Positions 18,764 to 28,024 of a stretch of 64,000 nucleotides of DNA are shown piece after piece. The notes beneath the pieces were generated by a model. It saw nothing but the letters and a program-made list of their open reading frames with translations. It ran no database searches and had not been told where the DNA came from. The translations under genes were made by a program, and so were the position numbers. The stretch's first letter is position 1, and the number at the start of each line of letters is the position of its first letter. Source of the stretch: Desulfomonile tiedjei (GTDB taxonomy: Bacteria > Desulfobacterota > Desulfomonilia > Desulfomonilales > Desulfomonilaceae); assembly GCA_016212925.1 (NCBI GenBank), contig JACRDF010000050.1, positions 124,001-188,000 on the forward strand, given 5' to 3'.

Positions 18764-19576
18764 TCAGATCTGGCCCCATTTGGACGAAACCGGGCTGGCT
18801 GAATGGTTCCCGTCCAGGCAGTCCATAACCTTTGTGAGGATTTCGCCTGCGCTTCCAAGCAGTAGGATATCAGTGACCTGTTCGTGCATGGCGGAAGGTT
18901 CACGGTTAATCTCCACGACTGTTGCAGGCGGGTTTTTCAGTTTCACGGTCAGGGGAATCTGAGCCGCGGGGAACACTTGGAGGGATGTGCCTACCACGAG
19001 AAGCAGATCGCATTTTTGGGTTTGGACCTGAGATACCATCAGGGCCCTTGAAGGGATTGCTTCCCCGAAAAAAACCGCATCAGGCTTGAGCAATCCGCCG
19101 CATTTTACGCACCGAGGGGCTTCTTCCTCACCCTGGGCCAGTCGATCTTCCACCCGGCCGATCGGCTCCAGGGCCCTGCATTTCATGCATGCCGCCCTCA
19201 GCAGGTTGCCGTGGAATTCCACGACTTCCACCGAGCCGGCCCTTTGGTGGAGGTTATCCACATTTTGAGTGATGAGGCACTTGAGAAAGCCCATCTGCTC
19301 CATTCGCGCCAGGGCATAGTGGGCCGGATTGGGCTCTGCCGAGGCCATATCGAAGTCCCCGGACATTTTCAACTCAAGGTGAAGGCGCCAGAAGCGGGAA
19401 GGGTTTTGCAGGAAACGATCTATGGAAAACTCTCCGGGATCGATTTTTGTCCAGAGCCCTCCGGGACTTCTGAAATCAGGTATGCCTGACTCTGTGCTGA
19501 CTCCGGCTCCGGTAAGCGCCACTGCATTTTTTGCCTTGGCGAGCTTCTCCGCTGTCTGGGCAATAAGGGCTTCCAT
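18764..19576 (-). CDS. cobB: NAD-dependent protein deacylase, Sir2 family
   Basis: A 270-residue sirtuin. The NAD-binding segments GAGVSTESGIPDFRSPGG and TQNVDNLHQRAG are intact, the catalytic histidine is in EFHGNL, and four cysteines (CMKC, CVKC) form the structural zinc site. VVGTSLQVFPAA and VEINRE complete the Rossmann fold. It removes acyl groups from lysines, coupling to NAD; in bacteria it typically reactivates acyl-CoA synthetases. GAGGA lies about 8 bases upstream of the ATG at 19576. Monocistronic. Confidence 0.95.
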   Translation of the reverse strand: MEALIAQTAEKLAKAKNAVALTGAGVSTESGIPDFRSPGGLWTKIDPGEFSIDRFLQNPSRFWRLHLELKMSGDFDMASAEPNPAHYALARMEQMGFLKCLITQNVDNLHQRAGSVEVVEFHGNLLRAACMKCRALEPIGRVEDRLAQGEEEAPRCVKCGGLLKPDAVFFGEAIPSRALMVSQVQTQKCDLLLVVGTSLQVFPAAQIPLTVKLKNPPATVVEINREPSAMHEQVTDILLLGSAGEILTKVMDCLDGNHSASPVSSKWGQI

Positions 19577-20101
19577 GGGGGTTCCTCGCTTTTCTTAATG
19601 ATATATGGCGGAGTTAAACAGCGCAACCTTTTTTGCGGGGCTAAGGATTTCCCAGATGAGGGTGGGCACGGCAATTGTCCCTCGTGGGTGGTCCGGATGT
19701 TCGGTGGGACAGGCTTCCAGCCTGTCTATTAGAATGACCGGCAATCCCGCGTTCTGCGCGGGACGGTCCCACCCGCAGGTCGCGAAGCGACAAGAGGTGG
19801 ATTTTACGCGCGCCGTTCCAGCAGCGGAGTTAAGACGATCCCCTATTCATGAGCCGGCACCTCCTGTTCCTTCGGAACCCGGAGGCAATGGCACCTATGT
19901 GGCAATCCGTACTCTTGCAGAGCCGGATGAAAAACGACAAAAATTTTGACAATCGTTATATGACTTTAATGGCAAGTGGTATGAGAGCCGTTTCAAGCCG
20001 CCCGGGAAGCGTCGGGCCTTGACAGAAAGACGGGACCAATACTATGTTTATAAGGTGAATTACGATGGAATTAAGTCAAGAAGTTGATACGTGTTCATGC
20101 C
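19577..20101. other. Intergenic region upstream of the sigma factor
   Basis: No gene is supported. A GGGACAGGCTTCCAGCCTGTC hairpin-type repeat lies near 19708, and CCCGCGTTCTGCGCGGGA near 19745, both relatives of repeats elsewhere in the window. TTGACA occurs at 19946-19951 without a good -10 box. GGAAT at 20067 followed by CGTGTT at 20090 weakly resembles the SigR-type promoter spacing, but it overlaps the start codon. Confidence 0.35.
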
Positions 20102-20725
20102 ATGTGCGCCAAAAAGGAACAGGACAATTTAGTAATAGCAAAAGTGATCGCCGGGGATTATGACGCCTTCGAGGAACTTGTTGAAAGATATCAAGGTAGG
20201 ATCTACAGACATTTAAGGAAGATGGTCGGTGACGGCCAGGTGGCCGAGGACCTGTTGCAGGAAACTTTCTTAAGTGCCTACAAAGGACTGAAGGGATTTG
20301 CCGGAGCATCATCCTTTTCGACCTGGCTTTTCAGGATCGCCACCAATGCGGCTCTGATGTATCTGAGAAAGAGTCGTCCGGATAGCGTCGAGTACGACGA
20401 TGACATCAAGCCCCGAACGGACCTGCCGTTTTTCCCTGCTTCAGCAGAGTTCTGCAACACCCCGCTCGATATCCTCTTGTCGGATGAGGGTCGAAGGAAG
20501 ATCGAAGAGGCAATAGACGGACTACCCGTTCTGTATCGGTCGGTAATGGTTTTGAGGGACGTGGAAGGTTTTTCCCTTGAAGAAGTTTCCAAAATAATGG
20601 ATTCTTCTGTGGCCGCGGTGAAGTCCCGTCTTCACAGGGCCAGGAATTCCGTTCGAGAGACTTTGTCAGCCTATTACATGGAAAAAGATCTGGCATCGAG
20701 CCGGAGAATTGCTAAATCGAAATGA
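20102..20725 (+). CDS. ECF-type RNA polymerase sigma factor
   Basis: A 207-residue group IV sigma factor. Region 2 is clear (FEELVERYQGRIYRHLRKMV, then DLLQETFLSAYKGLKGF, FSTWLFRIATNAALMYLRK) and region 4 contains LPVLYRSVMVLRDVEGFSLEEVSKIMDSSVAAVKSRLHRAR as its DNA-binding helices. The start at 20102 (MCAKKEQDN) fits the family; a TTG at 20084 is possible. The next gene overlaps it by four bases and encodes its likely anti-sigma factor, and trxA-trxB follow, so this factor probably answers thiol or oxidative stress. Confidence 0.93.
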   Translation: MCAKKEQDNLVIAKVIAGDYDAFEELVERYQGRIYRHLRKMVGDGQVAEDLLQETFLSAYKGLKGFAGASSFSTWLFRIATNAALMYLRKSRPDSVEYDDDIKPRTDLPFFPASAEFCNTPLDILLSDEGRRKIEEAIDGLPVLYRSVMVLRDVEGFSLEEVSKIMDSSVAAVKSRLHRARNSVRETLSAYYMEKDLASSRRIAKSK

Positions 20726-20964
20726 AGAAGTGCAGAGAATTTTGCGATCAGTTTTCCGACTATATGGAAGGAGAACTGAGCGAAAGCGAGTGCAAGCTTA
20801 TTGAAGAGCATCTGGCTGCTTGCTCCCCTTGCGCGCTCGAATACAAATCCCTCAAGAGTGCCGTTGAGGTCTGCTCCAAGGGGATTTCGGACGATATGCC
20901 CGAAGAAGTCCGTGATAGATTAAAGGCGTTCTTGAAACAGCGCTGCAAAAATCTCCACCCTTAA
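20722..20964 (+). CDS. Zinc-binding anti-sigma factor, RsrA-like
   Basis: An 80-residue soluble protein with the zinc anti-sigma motif H-x3-C-x2-C exactly (His30, Cys34, Cys37 in [10 protein letters not shown]) plus further cysteines at positions 4, 8 and 24. The arrangement resembles Streptomyces RsrA, whose cysteines form a disulfide on oxidation and release its sigma factor. No membrane segment is present, so it senses the cytoplasm. ATGA overlap with the sigma gene implies stoichiometric translation. That it controls the downstream thioredoxin genes is inference from gene order. Confidence 0.85.
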   Translation: MKKCREFCDQFSDYMEGELSESECKLIEEHLAACSPCALEYKSLKSAVEVCSKGISDDMPEEVRDRLKAFLKQRCKNLHP

Positions 20965-20984
20965 TATTAGAGAGGAGTATCCAA

Positions 20985-21314
20985 ATGTCTGAAAATGAAA
21001 ACCTTTTGCATGTCGGTGACGGCGATTTTGAGTCGCAGATCCTTCAATCGGACGTGCCGGCGCTTGTAGATTTCTGGGCCGCGTGGTGCGGACCCTGCAG
21101 GACCGTTGGCCCCGTGGTGGAAGAGTTGGCGGCCGAATATGAAGGAAAGATCAAAGTTGCCAAACTCAATGTGGACGAGAATAAACAGACTCCGGCAAAG
21201 TACGGTGTGAGGGGAATACCCACTCTGATGCTGTTCAAGGACGGCCAGGTAGTAGATCAGATCGTGGGAGCGGTTCCCAAGAGCCGCATCAAGGAATTGC
21301 TCGACAAGGTCTGA
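20985..21314 (+). CDS. trxA: Thioredoxin
   Basis: A 109-residue thioredoxin with the catalytic WCGPC near residue 35 and the cis-proline segment GIPTLMLF. It reduces protein disulfides in the cytoplasm. AGAGGAG precedes the ATG by 7 bases. The gene sits 20 bases after the anti-sigma gene and 4 bases before its own reductase, giving a sigma-antisigma-trxA-trxB operon. Confidence 0.97.
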   Translation: MSENENLLHVGDGDFESQILQSDVPALVDFWAAWCGPCRTVGPVVEELAAEYEGKIKVAKLNVDENKQTPAKYGVRGIPTLMLFKDGQVVDQIVGAVPKSRIKELLDKV

Positions 21315-21318
21315 AAAA

Positions 21319-22236
21319 ATGCAGCGCGAACTTGTCATTTTGGGAGGGGGGCCTGCGGGCCTTACCGCGGGAATTTATGCATCCCGGGCGAGGATACCTG
21401 CGCTTCTCCTGGAAAAAGGAATTCCCGGAGGCCAGATGACCGCCACCGAGGTGGTGGACAATTACCCCGGCTTCGAAGAGCCTGTCTTGGGCGTCGAACT
21501 TGCCCGAAGGATGGAATCCCACGCGAAGAAGTTTGGGCTGGAAATTGTTCAACAAGATGTCAGGCTTATCGTACCCACCAAACAGGGTTTTGTGATTGAA
21601 AGTGAATCCGGTGAGTCAAATAATTGTCGTGCGCTGATTCTTGCCACGGGAGCATCCCCCGTGAAGTTGGGTATCCCTGGTGAAGTGAAGTTGGCAGGAC
21701 GTGGGGTCAGCTATTGTGCAGTATGCGATGGACCTTTTTTCGCGGACCTGGAGGTTGCCGTGGTAGGCGGGGGAGATTCCGCTGTGGAAGAGGCCGTCTA
21801 TTTGACGAGGTTTGCCTCGCGGGTTCATATAATCCATAGGCGAGATCAATTACGCGCGGTGAAAGAGATCCAGGAAAAAGCCTTTGCCAATCCTAACATA
21901 ACAGTCCAGTGGAACTCTGTTCCCGTTGCGGTATTGGGCGACGCGGAGGTTAAGGGTCTGAAGATTTGCTCCGTGATTGACGGGGCGGAAAAGGTCCTCC
22001 CTGTGGGAGGTGTCTTTTTCTACGTGGGACTACACCCCAACACTCAGGGCTTTCAAGATGTGGTGGAGACCGACGATAGGGGGTTCATCGTCACCGACAG
22101 GAATATGGTGTCTTCGCGTCCCGGAGTCTTCGCAGCAGGAGATGTAAGATCCAAGAACCTGCGCCAGATTTCCACAGCAGTGGGCGATGGCGCTTTGGCC
22201 GCTTTCAGCGCTCAACAGTACTTGGAAAGCCTTTAA
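21319..22236 (+). CDS. trxB: Thioredoxin-disulfide reductase
   Basis: A 305-residue low-molecular-weight flavoprotein. GGGPAGLTAGIYASRA is the FAD-binding fold, CAVC near residue 135 the redox-active pair, GGGDSAVEEAVYLTRFA the NADPH-binding fold, and FAAGDVR the second FAD contact. It transfers electrons from NADPH to the thioredoxin encoded just upstream. Length and motifs are normal. Confidence 0.97.
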   Translation: MQRELVILGGGPAGLTAGIYASRARIPALLLEKGIPGGQMTATEVVDNYPGFEEPVLGVELARRMESHAKKFGLEIVQQDVRLIVPTKQGFVIESESGESNNCRALILATGASPVKLGIPGEVKLAGRGVSYCAVCDGPFFADLEVAVVGGGDSAVEEAVYLTRFASRVHIIHRRDQLRAVKEIQEKAFANPNITVQWNSVPVAVLGDAEVKGLKICSVIDGAEKVLPVGGVFFYVGLHPNTQGFQDVVETDDRGFIVTDRNMVSSRPGVFAAGDVRSKNLRQISTAVGDGALAAFSAQQYLESL

Positions 22237-22346
22237 CAAATAACAAAGGCCGGCCGTCTCACGCCGATTCCAGGTTCTCGGCAACCGAATCCCGGATTCC
22301 GAAGACCTCAGCGATCTTCTGCGCTTACGAGGTCAAATTCCCGGCC

Positions 22347-22805
22347 TTATCTAGGCGGCCCCCAGTACCAATACGGATCGGGATCGAAATAATCTGATGT
22401 GGGGAACGCTCGGCATCTGGTGCCGTAGGTCGGATCAACCGTCGGGCCGTACTCCGGCTTCCAGAAAGTCAGCACCTCGAGCGCGCCGGTAGTCATTCGC
22501 CTAACCATCTTGGAGAGCCCCGGAAAGGTTCCCGCTATCATCCCGTTGAGCGAACCGCCCACCGCTCCCTGGAATCCCTCGTCGTACGCACCCCAGTACA
22601 TTCCATCAATGGCGCCGTTGGTTATGTTCGAGAATAATTCATTCGGCGCGCCGAGGATATTCACTATACCCCGGCCCAGCTTCCATCCCGGCAGGTTGCG
22701 GTCAAATCTGCGCAGGTCGTCGAAATCGGTCTCATAAGCCAGGCACCAACTGCCCATTGCGGCGGTGAGCGCCAGCGCCATGGCCAGGGTCACAATTCTC
22801 TTCAT
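22347..22805 (-). CDS. Exosortase-system-associated protein (TIGR04073-like)
   Basis: A 152-residue exported protein. The start at 22805 is fixed by GGAGG 6 bases upstream and begins a signal peptide MKRIVTLAMALALTAAMGS. The mature N-terminus WKLGRGIVNILGAPNELFSNI is characteristic of a small family often found in genomes with exosortases; function is not established. The C-terminus is rich in Tyr, Trp and Pro (DPDPYWYWGPP). I recall the family by pattern and have not verified it by search. Confidence 0.7.
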   Translation of the reverse strand: MKRIVTLAMALALTAAMGSWCLAYETDFDDLRRFDRNLPGWKLGRGIVNILGAPNELFSNITNGAIDGMYWGAYDEGFQGAVGGSLNGMIAGTFPGLSKMVRRMTTGALEVLTFWKPEYGPTVDPTYGTRCRAFPTSDYFDPDPYWYWGPPR

Positions 22806-23102
22806 TTGGTCCTCCGGTATCGGCATATTCACCGGCCTTTGTCGGACAGGCGAGCCGTGAGTCTTTCCCGGCCCGAAAGTTGTGTTGTTGCTACGGACCG
22901 CGCCCAGGGCTGATTCATAGGCCGATCCTATCATAACGAAAAAAATAATTCAAGAAATTTACGCATTATATCCAGATAATGTCGATATTATCTAGAAACA
23001 AGTTTATATAATTCTCACTTGCCTCCTTTCTAATTGTGATGTATGATAAATTCCGGCATGATCCGCCGGGAAATGTCTCCTGCCTCCAAATCGAGGATTT
23101 TT
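22806..23102. promoter_or_regulatory. A/T-rich divergent control region
   Basis: This gap separates the leftward gene at 22805 from the rightward lipoprotein at 23103. GATAAT at 22975-22980 and ATTATC at 22987-22992 form a short perfect inverted repeat with a 6-base spacer in a strongly A/T-rich patch. Similar GATATTAT words occur in the sigma-54 control region at 26650-26720. Any regulator is unknown. Confidence 0.35.
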
Positions 23103-23243
23103 ATGAAGAAATGGCTACTGGTTGCAATCGCGCTCCTGATGCTTTCGGGTTGCTCTTGGAGCAAGGTTTGGAAGTGGGTCGATGACATGGAATGGGAACG
23201 CGATGATCAGACAATCCGAATAGTCGATTTCCTCATAAGGTAG
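23103..23243 (+). CDS. Small lipoprotein, 46 residues
   Basis: MKKWLLVAIALLML followed by SGCSW is a short type II signal peptide with the lipobox LSGC, so the mature product would be a lipid-anchored peptide of about 28 residues (CSWSKVWKWVDDMEW.., rich in Trp). GAGGAT lies 6-7 bases upstream of the ATG at 23103; the longer frame from 23043 would add a polar N-terminus and is unlikely. Resembles small entericidin-like lipoproteins in size only. Real but unassigned. Confidence 0.55.
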   Translation: MKKWLLVAIALLMLSGCSWSKVWKWVDDMEWERDDQTIRIVDFLIR

Positions 23244-23444
23244 ACTGTCTACTCCCCTTTTTGACCGAAATCATGATATTCTTAGCGTTGGAACCAGCGC
23301 CGGTAAGCAGAGGCATTGAGGCGCGGTCTTCGAAGCACGGAACCGCTTGTGGGGCAGTGTTCGGGTTCACGCCTGTTGCTTGAGTAGTTTCGCGGACTGT
23401 TCTAGTAAGGGTCCAGGCAAAAGAACGCGGACCCGGAGGTTGCA

Positions 23445-23846
23445 ATGTGGAAGAAAAAAAATGAACACAGCGTGGACAGAGAGCGTCTCGAGTCCTATCC
23501 CACGGAGGAGATACTGCGTATCCTCAAAGAGGAAAAGGACGATTACACCCCCGAGGCTATAGAGTGCTTTGCTGAAATTTTGGAGAGCAGGGGTGTGCGC
23601 GGCCAAGCCCAAAGTAATCCGCAGCCACGAGCGGGCTCCGGCATGTCTCGGGAAACCGGCCATGTCCAAGAGGGCCTGCTGGTTAATGATGCCGGCGATG
23701 CTGTCAGGATGCTTAATAACCTGTTGAGCGGAGTGATCGATCGGACCGTTGACCCCCAGGTTGCTCAGGTTGCCGCAAACATAGTCATGGGCATTCTCCG
23801 TGCCAGAGAACAGGAATTTATGACCGAGCCACAGGAGGAGTCGTGA
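23445..23846 (+). CDS. Hypothetical protein upstream of hisI
   Basis: A 133-residue soluble acidic protein. The first 50 residues are charged and helical, with [32 protein letters not shown] reminiscent of short helical repeats; a Gly/Pro-rich linker follows, then a helical C-terminal region ([33 protein letters not shown]). Its TGA overlaps the hisI ATG by one base, so it is expressed with the histidine genes. I do not recognise a function. Confidence 0.65.
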   Translation: MWKKKNEHSVDRERLESYPTEEILRILKEEKDDYTPEAIECFAEILESRGVRGQAQSNPQPRAGSGMSRETGHVQEGLLVNDAGDAVRMLNNLLSGVIDRTVDPQVAQVAANIVMGILRAREQEFMTEPQEES

Positions 23847-24217
23847 TGGGGTCCTCGGAGCCGGTCGTGAAACCGGAAGTGGATTTTGAGAAGAGCGGTG
23901 GGCTTGTGCCGGCCATTGCCCAGGACGTTCGCACCGGCAAGGTCCTCATGATGGCCTATATGAACCGGGAAGCCCTGGAGACCACCCTTCGAGAAGGGAG
24001 GGCCTGTTACTGGAGCCGTTCCAGAAAAGAACTGTGGCGCAAAGGCGACACCTCGGGCGACATACAGGTAGTGAAGGAAGTTCTGGTGGACTGCGATGAA
24101 GACACCATCCTGCTGCTGGTAGAACAGCGCGGAAAGGGCGCATGCCACACTCGAAGGTGGAGTTGCTTTTTCCGACGCATAACCCCCGAAGGAGACTTTC
24201 AAGACATAGATGACTAA
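23846..24217 (+). CDS. hisI: Phosphoribosyl-AMP cyclohydrolase
   Basis: A 123-residue monofunctional HisI, which opens the purine ring of phosphoribosyl-AMP in step three of histidine synthesis. Motifs visible are [33 protein letters not shown], the zinc-binding [14 protein letters not shown] and CHTRRWSCF. There is no HisE domain. AGGAGG lies 8 bases upstream of the ATG; a GTG at 23843 is adjacent. It overlaps hisG by 8 bases. Confidence 0.95.
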   Translation: MGSSEPVVKPEVDFEKSGGLVPAIAQDVRTGKVLMMAYMNREALETTLREGRACYWSRSRKELWRKGDTSGDIQVVKEVLVDCDEDTILLLVEQRGKGACHTRRWSCFFRRITPEGDFQDIDD

Positions 24218-25088
24218 GGACGCACTCAAGCTTGTAATCCCTAAAGGAAGCCTCGAACAGGCTACTGTCGATCTTTTTCGCAGGGCCGGGTGGAACATCA
24301 CTATTTCACCCCGCAGCTACTTCCCCAGCGTGGACGACGATGAGATCATAATGGCCCGCCTCAGGGCCCAAGAGATTTCACGGTATGTTGAGGCCGGGAC
24401 ATTCGACGCGGGCCTTACCGGGAAGGACTGGATTCTGGAGAACGGCTCGGACGTGAAGATTATTGACGATCTGGTCTATTCAAAGGTCTCACAGGCCCCT
24501 GCGCGTTGGGTGTTGGCCGTGGACGCGGAGTCGGACTATAAGGTGCCGGAGGATCTTGCAGGCAAGCGTATTGCCACGGAACTGGTCGCGTACACCAAGA
24601 GATTCTTCGCGGAGCGCGGGATTCCCGTGGAAGTGGAATTCTCATGGGGCAGCACCGAGGCTAAGGTCAATGAAGGAGTGGTGGACGCTATTGTGGACGT
24701 GACCGAGACCGGTAGCACCCTCAGGGCCAATGGCCTGCGAATCATCCATACCTTGCTGACGACCAACACGCAGTTCATAGCAAACAGAGCAGCGTACGAG
24801 CACCCTTTCAAGAGAGAGAAGATCGACCAGATACACCTCTTGCTTCAGGCAGCCCTGGAGGCTCGCAAGATGGTGGGACTCAAAATGAACGTTCCGAAGG
24901 AGTTAGTCGATCAGGTGGTGGGTTTGCTCCCCTCCTTGAACGCCCCCACCGTAGCGGGATTGTACAAGTCGGACTGGTTCGCCGTTGAGTCGGTGGTTTC
25001 TGAGGAGGTTGTTCGCTCACTCATACCGAAATTGCTCAAGGCCGGTGCTACAGGCATAATCGAGTATGCTCTTAACAAGGTTGTTTAA
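24210..25088 (+). CDS. hisG: ATP phosphoribosyltransferase, long form
   Basis: A 292-residue HisG, first enzyme of histidine biosynthesis. [17 protein letters not shown] opens the periplasmic-binding-like fold, [13 protein letters not shown] and [37 protein letters not shown] (landmark only in part) contain the phosphoribosyl site, and the extra C-terminal 80 residues are the ACT-like domain for feedback inhibition. The long form needs no HisZ partner. It is coupled to hisI by an 8-base overlap; other his genes are not in the window. Confidence 0.96.
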   Translation: MTKDALKLVIPKGSLEQATVDLFRRAGWNITISPRSYFPSVDDDEIIMARLRAQEISRYVEAGTFDAGLTGKDWILENGSDVKIIDDLVYSKVSQAPARWVLAVDAESDYKVPEDLAGKRIATELVAYTKRFFAERGIPVEVEFSWGSTEAKVNEGVVDAIVDVTETGSTLRANGLRIIHTLLTTNTQFIANRAAYEHPFKREKIDQIHLLLQAALEARKMVGLKMNVPKELVDQVVGLLPSLNAPTVAGLYKSDWFAVESVVSEEVVRSLIPKLLKAGATGIIEYALNKVV

Positions 25089-25189
25089 TATTAGGATGTT
25101 CAAAGCTGTGCCTGGACCTTTCCCGTTTTCAACCCTCCAATCGGCCTCTTTTGTCGGAGGTTTTTCTCGATGTGGGGGAACAAGCTGAA

Positions 25190-26629
25190 ATGACCGGATC
25201 GGTTCTTATCGTCGATGACAATGTGGCTCTAGTGAAGCAGCTGGAGTCCTTCTTGAGAGTCGAGGGCTTTCAGGCCGTGGGCGCACACAGCGGCGTGGAA
25301 GCCCGCCGCGCGGTATCCGGTATTTTCCCGGACGTTGTCCTCGTCGACTTGAGACTCCCGGACGTGGACGGCATCACCTTGATGACTGAGCTTCGCGAAG
25401 AACATCCCAGCGCTCGTTATATAATCATAACCGGCCACAGTTCGCTCCGCGCCGCGGTGAAGGCCATGCGGCTGGGTGCAAGCGACTATCTTACCAAACC
25501 CTTCGAGCCCGATGAGCTTTTGCTCTCGGTATCCAACGCGCTGCGCGAGCGACTTAAGGATGAAGAGATCAGCCTGCTGCGGAAGTCGGTTCGGCGGTCC
25601 TACTTGGGAGATGCTACCCTGGGGGCTTCGGGATCTTTGGAACCGGATTTTTCATCGGAGGCCATACGGCGGGCATTGGCCAAAGCAAGAAATGCCGCCG
25701 CAACAGATACCATTGTCCTGCTACTGGGTGAAAGCGGAAGCGGGAAGGATTACCTGGCTCGTTACATTCACGACCACTCAAGGCGCTCCGATGGCCCTTT
25801 TTTCACTGTAAACTGTGCGGCCGTTTCTACTGATTTGTCGGAGTCCGAGTTGTTCGGGCATGAGCCCGGCGCGTTTACCGGCGCTCGCGGCAGAAAGCGG
25901 GGGCTCCTGGAACTGGCGCAAGGAGGAACTCTACTCCTGAACGAAGTGGGCGACCTTTCCCCGGTTTTGCAGGCGAAACTACTCACCTTTCTGGACACAC
26001 GCTCCTTCACACGGGTAGGAGGTGAGGCCTCTATTTCAGTCAACGCGCGCCTCATTGCCGCTACCAATAAACCCCTGGACCAAGAGGTCGCTGAAGGCCG
26101 TTTCCGTGAAGACCTGTATTACCGCCTCAATGTGTTTGCCATCACCGTTCCTCCATTGCGCGAGAGAACGGAAGACATCCCGGTTCTCGTCCGCCAGATT
26201 CAGTCCAGACTTGCCGCGGAAATGGGGCTTTCGGTCTCTCCTTCTCAAATAGATCAAGGGGTCTTGGATGTGCTCATGGGCCACTCCTGGCCCGGAAATG
26301 TTCGAGAGCTGAGCAACTTGCTGGAGAGGGCATTGATACTTTCCCATGACGGCCGAATACGGCTTTCATCTCTGGATTTTGCCACGAGTTCGGAAGACTG
26401 GTCCGTGACTGTGAGGTTTCCGAAGGATCGTTCAATTCACGAGGTTTCTGACAGTATCAAGCGTTCGCTAATCATGGAGGCTTTGCGACGCGCTGCCGGG
26501 AACAAGCAGAGCGCTGCACGCCTTCTAAAGATCTCGCGTCATGCCTTAGCCCACCAGATGAAATCTCTGGGGATGAGTGAGCGAAAAGCGCTCCAACGCC
26601 CTGCCCTCCTGCGTGATTTTCACTCGTGA
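25190..26629 (+). CDS. Sigma-54-dependent response regulator, NtrC family
   Basis: A 479-residue regulator with three parts: a receiver (VLIVDDN, phosphoacceptor Asp in VDLRLPD near 53, Lys in YLTKPFEP), an AAA+ domain (GESGSGKDYLARYIH Walker A, the sigma-54-contacting GAFTGA, and RFREDLYYRLNVF), and a Fis-type helix-turn-helix (NKQSAARLLKISRHALAHQMK). The ATG at 25190 starts right before the receiver; a TTG at 25151 is possible. No sensor kinase is adjacent. A matching sigma-54 promoter and two candidate upstream sites lie 230 bases past its stop, so it probably drives the two PstS-like genes. Confidence 0.93.
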   Translation: MTGSVLIVDDNVALVKQLESFLRVEGFQAVGAHSGVEARRAVSGIFPDVVLVDLRLPDVDGITLMTELREEHPSARYIIITGHSSLRAAVKAMRLGASDYLTKPFEPDELLLSVSNALRERLKDEEISLLRKSVRRSYLGDATLGASGSLEPDFSSEAIRRALAKARNAAATDTIVLLLGESGSGKDYLARYIHDHSRRSDGPFFTVNCAAVSTDLSESELFGHEPGAFTGARGRKRGLLELAQGGTLLLNEVGDLSPVLQAKLLTFLDTRSFTRVGGEASISVNARLIAATNKPLDQEVAEGRFREDLYYRLNVFAITVPPLRERTEDIPVLVRQIQSRLAAEMGLSVSPSQIDQGVLDVLMGHSWPGNVRELSNLLERALILSHDGRIRLSSLDFATSSEDWSVTVRFPKDRSIHEVSDSIKRSLIMEALRRAAGNKQSAARLLKISRHALAHQMKSLGMSERKALQRPALLRDFHS

Positions 26630-26667
26630 TATATTCGCGCTAACATACGGATATTATACCGAATAAT

Positions 26668-26682
26668 GTCTCACTGCGTGAC
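26668..26682 (+). promoter_or_regulatory. Candidate upstream activator site 1
   Basis: GTCTCACTGCGTGAC contains the short palindrome TCAC-TGC-GTGA. Its GTCTCAC is the reverse complement of GTGAGAC in site 2. It lies about 190 bases before the sigma-54 promoter. Confidence 0.45.
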
Positions 26683-26740
26683 CCTCGCTTATCAGAATTA
26701 TCCCATAATTTACTGATATTATTTAGTCACTAATCCCATA

Positions 26741-26755
26741 GCGTGAGACTCACGC
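26741..26755 (+). promoter_or_regulatory. Candidate upstream activator site 2
   Basis: GCGTGAGACTCACGC is a perfect palindrome (7-base arms, one central base), the kind of site bound by Fis-type HTH dimers of NtrC-family activators. It lies 110 bases upstream of the sigma-54 promoter, a normal enhancer distance. Confidence 0.55.
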
Positions 26756-26862
26756 ATATCGCTCCCCCTGTCGAATTCGCGGTTTCTCTCAGATCCAATA
26801 GCGGTAGCTGTAACACCTCCAATTCACACGCAAATAAACTGACAAAGATCACAAAAGAATTG

Positions 26863-26878
26863 TGGCACGCAAAATGCT
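26863..26878 (+). promoter_or_regulatory. Sigma-54 promoter
   Basis: TGGCACGCAAAATGCT matches the -24/-12 consensus (TGGCAC, then TTGCT-like ATGCT) with exactly 10 bases between the invariant GG and GC. The only nearby rightward genes are the two phosphate-binding-protein-like genes; the leader to the first start is about 340 bases and carries a GGGGG-TCTTG-CCCCC hairpin near 26911. Confidence 0.75.
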
Positions 26879-27229
26879 TCTTCCGTCAAATCAGCGTGAG
26901 GCTGAAAAATGGGGGTCTTGCCCCCAAACCTGTCCGATGTCCGGCACCTTTGAGTCACAAGAACAGAAAATTTACGACGATTCGCCAAAGCACCTGTCGG
27001 GGTGAAGAGCCATGTCAACCAGAGATCATAGCAATGGCCAAAAATTCCGTCTGATTGCCATGTTCGGAAGAAGCCTGACCTCACAGTGGTGGGACAGACG
27101 GCTCGCATGCCCACTAAGGCTGGGCAAGACGCCTGGCCTCACCGACTCCTCCTCGGTTTTCGCGACTGCTGTGGGAAATCGCTACGGGAGCCATCGAAGG
27201 ATGAGGGAGAATTGAGGAATCGACCATCC

Positions 27230-28024
27230 ATGAAAGCTGGCCTGATTGCACTGGTACTGGCCTTCAATGGCCTAACATGGATTGGAGTCCATGCCAACCA
27301 GGGGGAAGCGACGAGAGATGGGACATATGAACCCATCGTTCGACTGATGGACCGGCACCGTGTTGACTCGTCAGAGGCCAGCCTAGGAAAACGAGCCCGC
27401 GACGATGGTAACCATGAGGCCATCCGGTCTCTGTTGGATAGGCAATGTGAAGTGGCTATGACATCTCGAAAGATGCGAAGAGAAGAAATCAGAGAGGCTG
27501 ACCACAGGGGTATGGAAATCAAGGAGACGATTGTCGAGCGAGTCGGAATCGCCGTCGGGGTTAATCCTGCAAATCCTATCAATGAACTCACCGTAGACCA
27601 GGTAAGAAGAGTTTTCACGGGTAAATGTAAGATGTGGAATGAGGTCGGCGGTCGGGATGAACCTATTTTGCCGGTTGTAATGGGCAAGCAGTCGGTAGAT
27701 ATGATGGAATACTTTGCCCACACCTTTCTTAAGACCCCTGCGGCCCAAATGTCGGCTGAGAAGAAACCATTATCGGAGCTATCGAATGCCGTGACACTTT
27801 TGCGATTTGAAGAAACAGGCTTTGAACCACCGGTAAAATTGCTGGCAATTAAAAAGGATGAACGGTCGGTAGCGATCTTGCCGTCCAAAGAAACGGTGAA
27901 CTGTGGGACCTATCCGTTTGTTCAGCCGCTGTACCTATATATAGACTGGAAGAAAGCCACGGATGCGGCAAGAGCTTTTTTCAACTTTTATTCGAGTCGG
28001 GTTGCCCGTCCGTCCTGCAAATAG
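27230..28024 (+). CDS. PstS-like substrate-binding protein 1
   Basis: A 264-residue exported protein starting MKAGLIALVLAFNGLTWIG (signal peptide, cleavage after VHA). The body resembles the second half of phosphate-binding proteins: ERVGIAVGVNPANPINELTVDQVRRVFTGKCKMWNEVGG is the family's conserved stretch (landmark) and the C-terminus ends with LYLYIDWKKATDAARAFFNF. The N-terminal ligand-binding loop is shorter and less typical than in real PstS, so phosphate binding is doubtful. No permease or ATPase genes are near. The start at 27230 is the first ATG ahead of the signal peptide. Probably under the sigma-54 promoter. Confidence 0.75.
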   Translation: MKAGLIALVLAFNGLTWIGVHANQGEATRDGTYEPIVRLMDRHRVDSSEASLGKRARDDGNHEAIRSLLDRQCEVAMTSRKMRREEIREADHRGMEIKETIVERVGIAVGVNPANPINELTVDQVRRVFTGKCKMWNEVGGRDEPILPVVMGKQSVDMMEYFAHTFLKTPAAQMSAEKKPLSELSNAVTLLRFEETGFEPPVKLLAIKKDERSVAILPSKETVNCGTYPFVQPLYLYIDWKKATDAARAFFNFYSSRVARPSCK

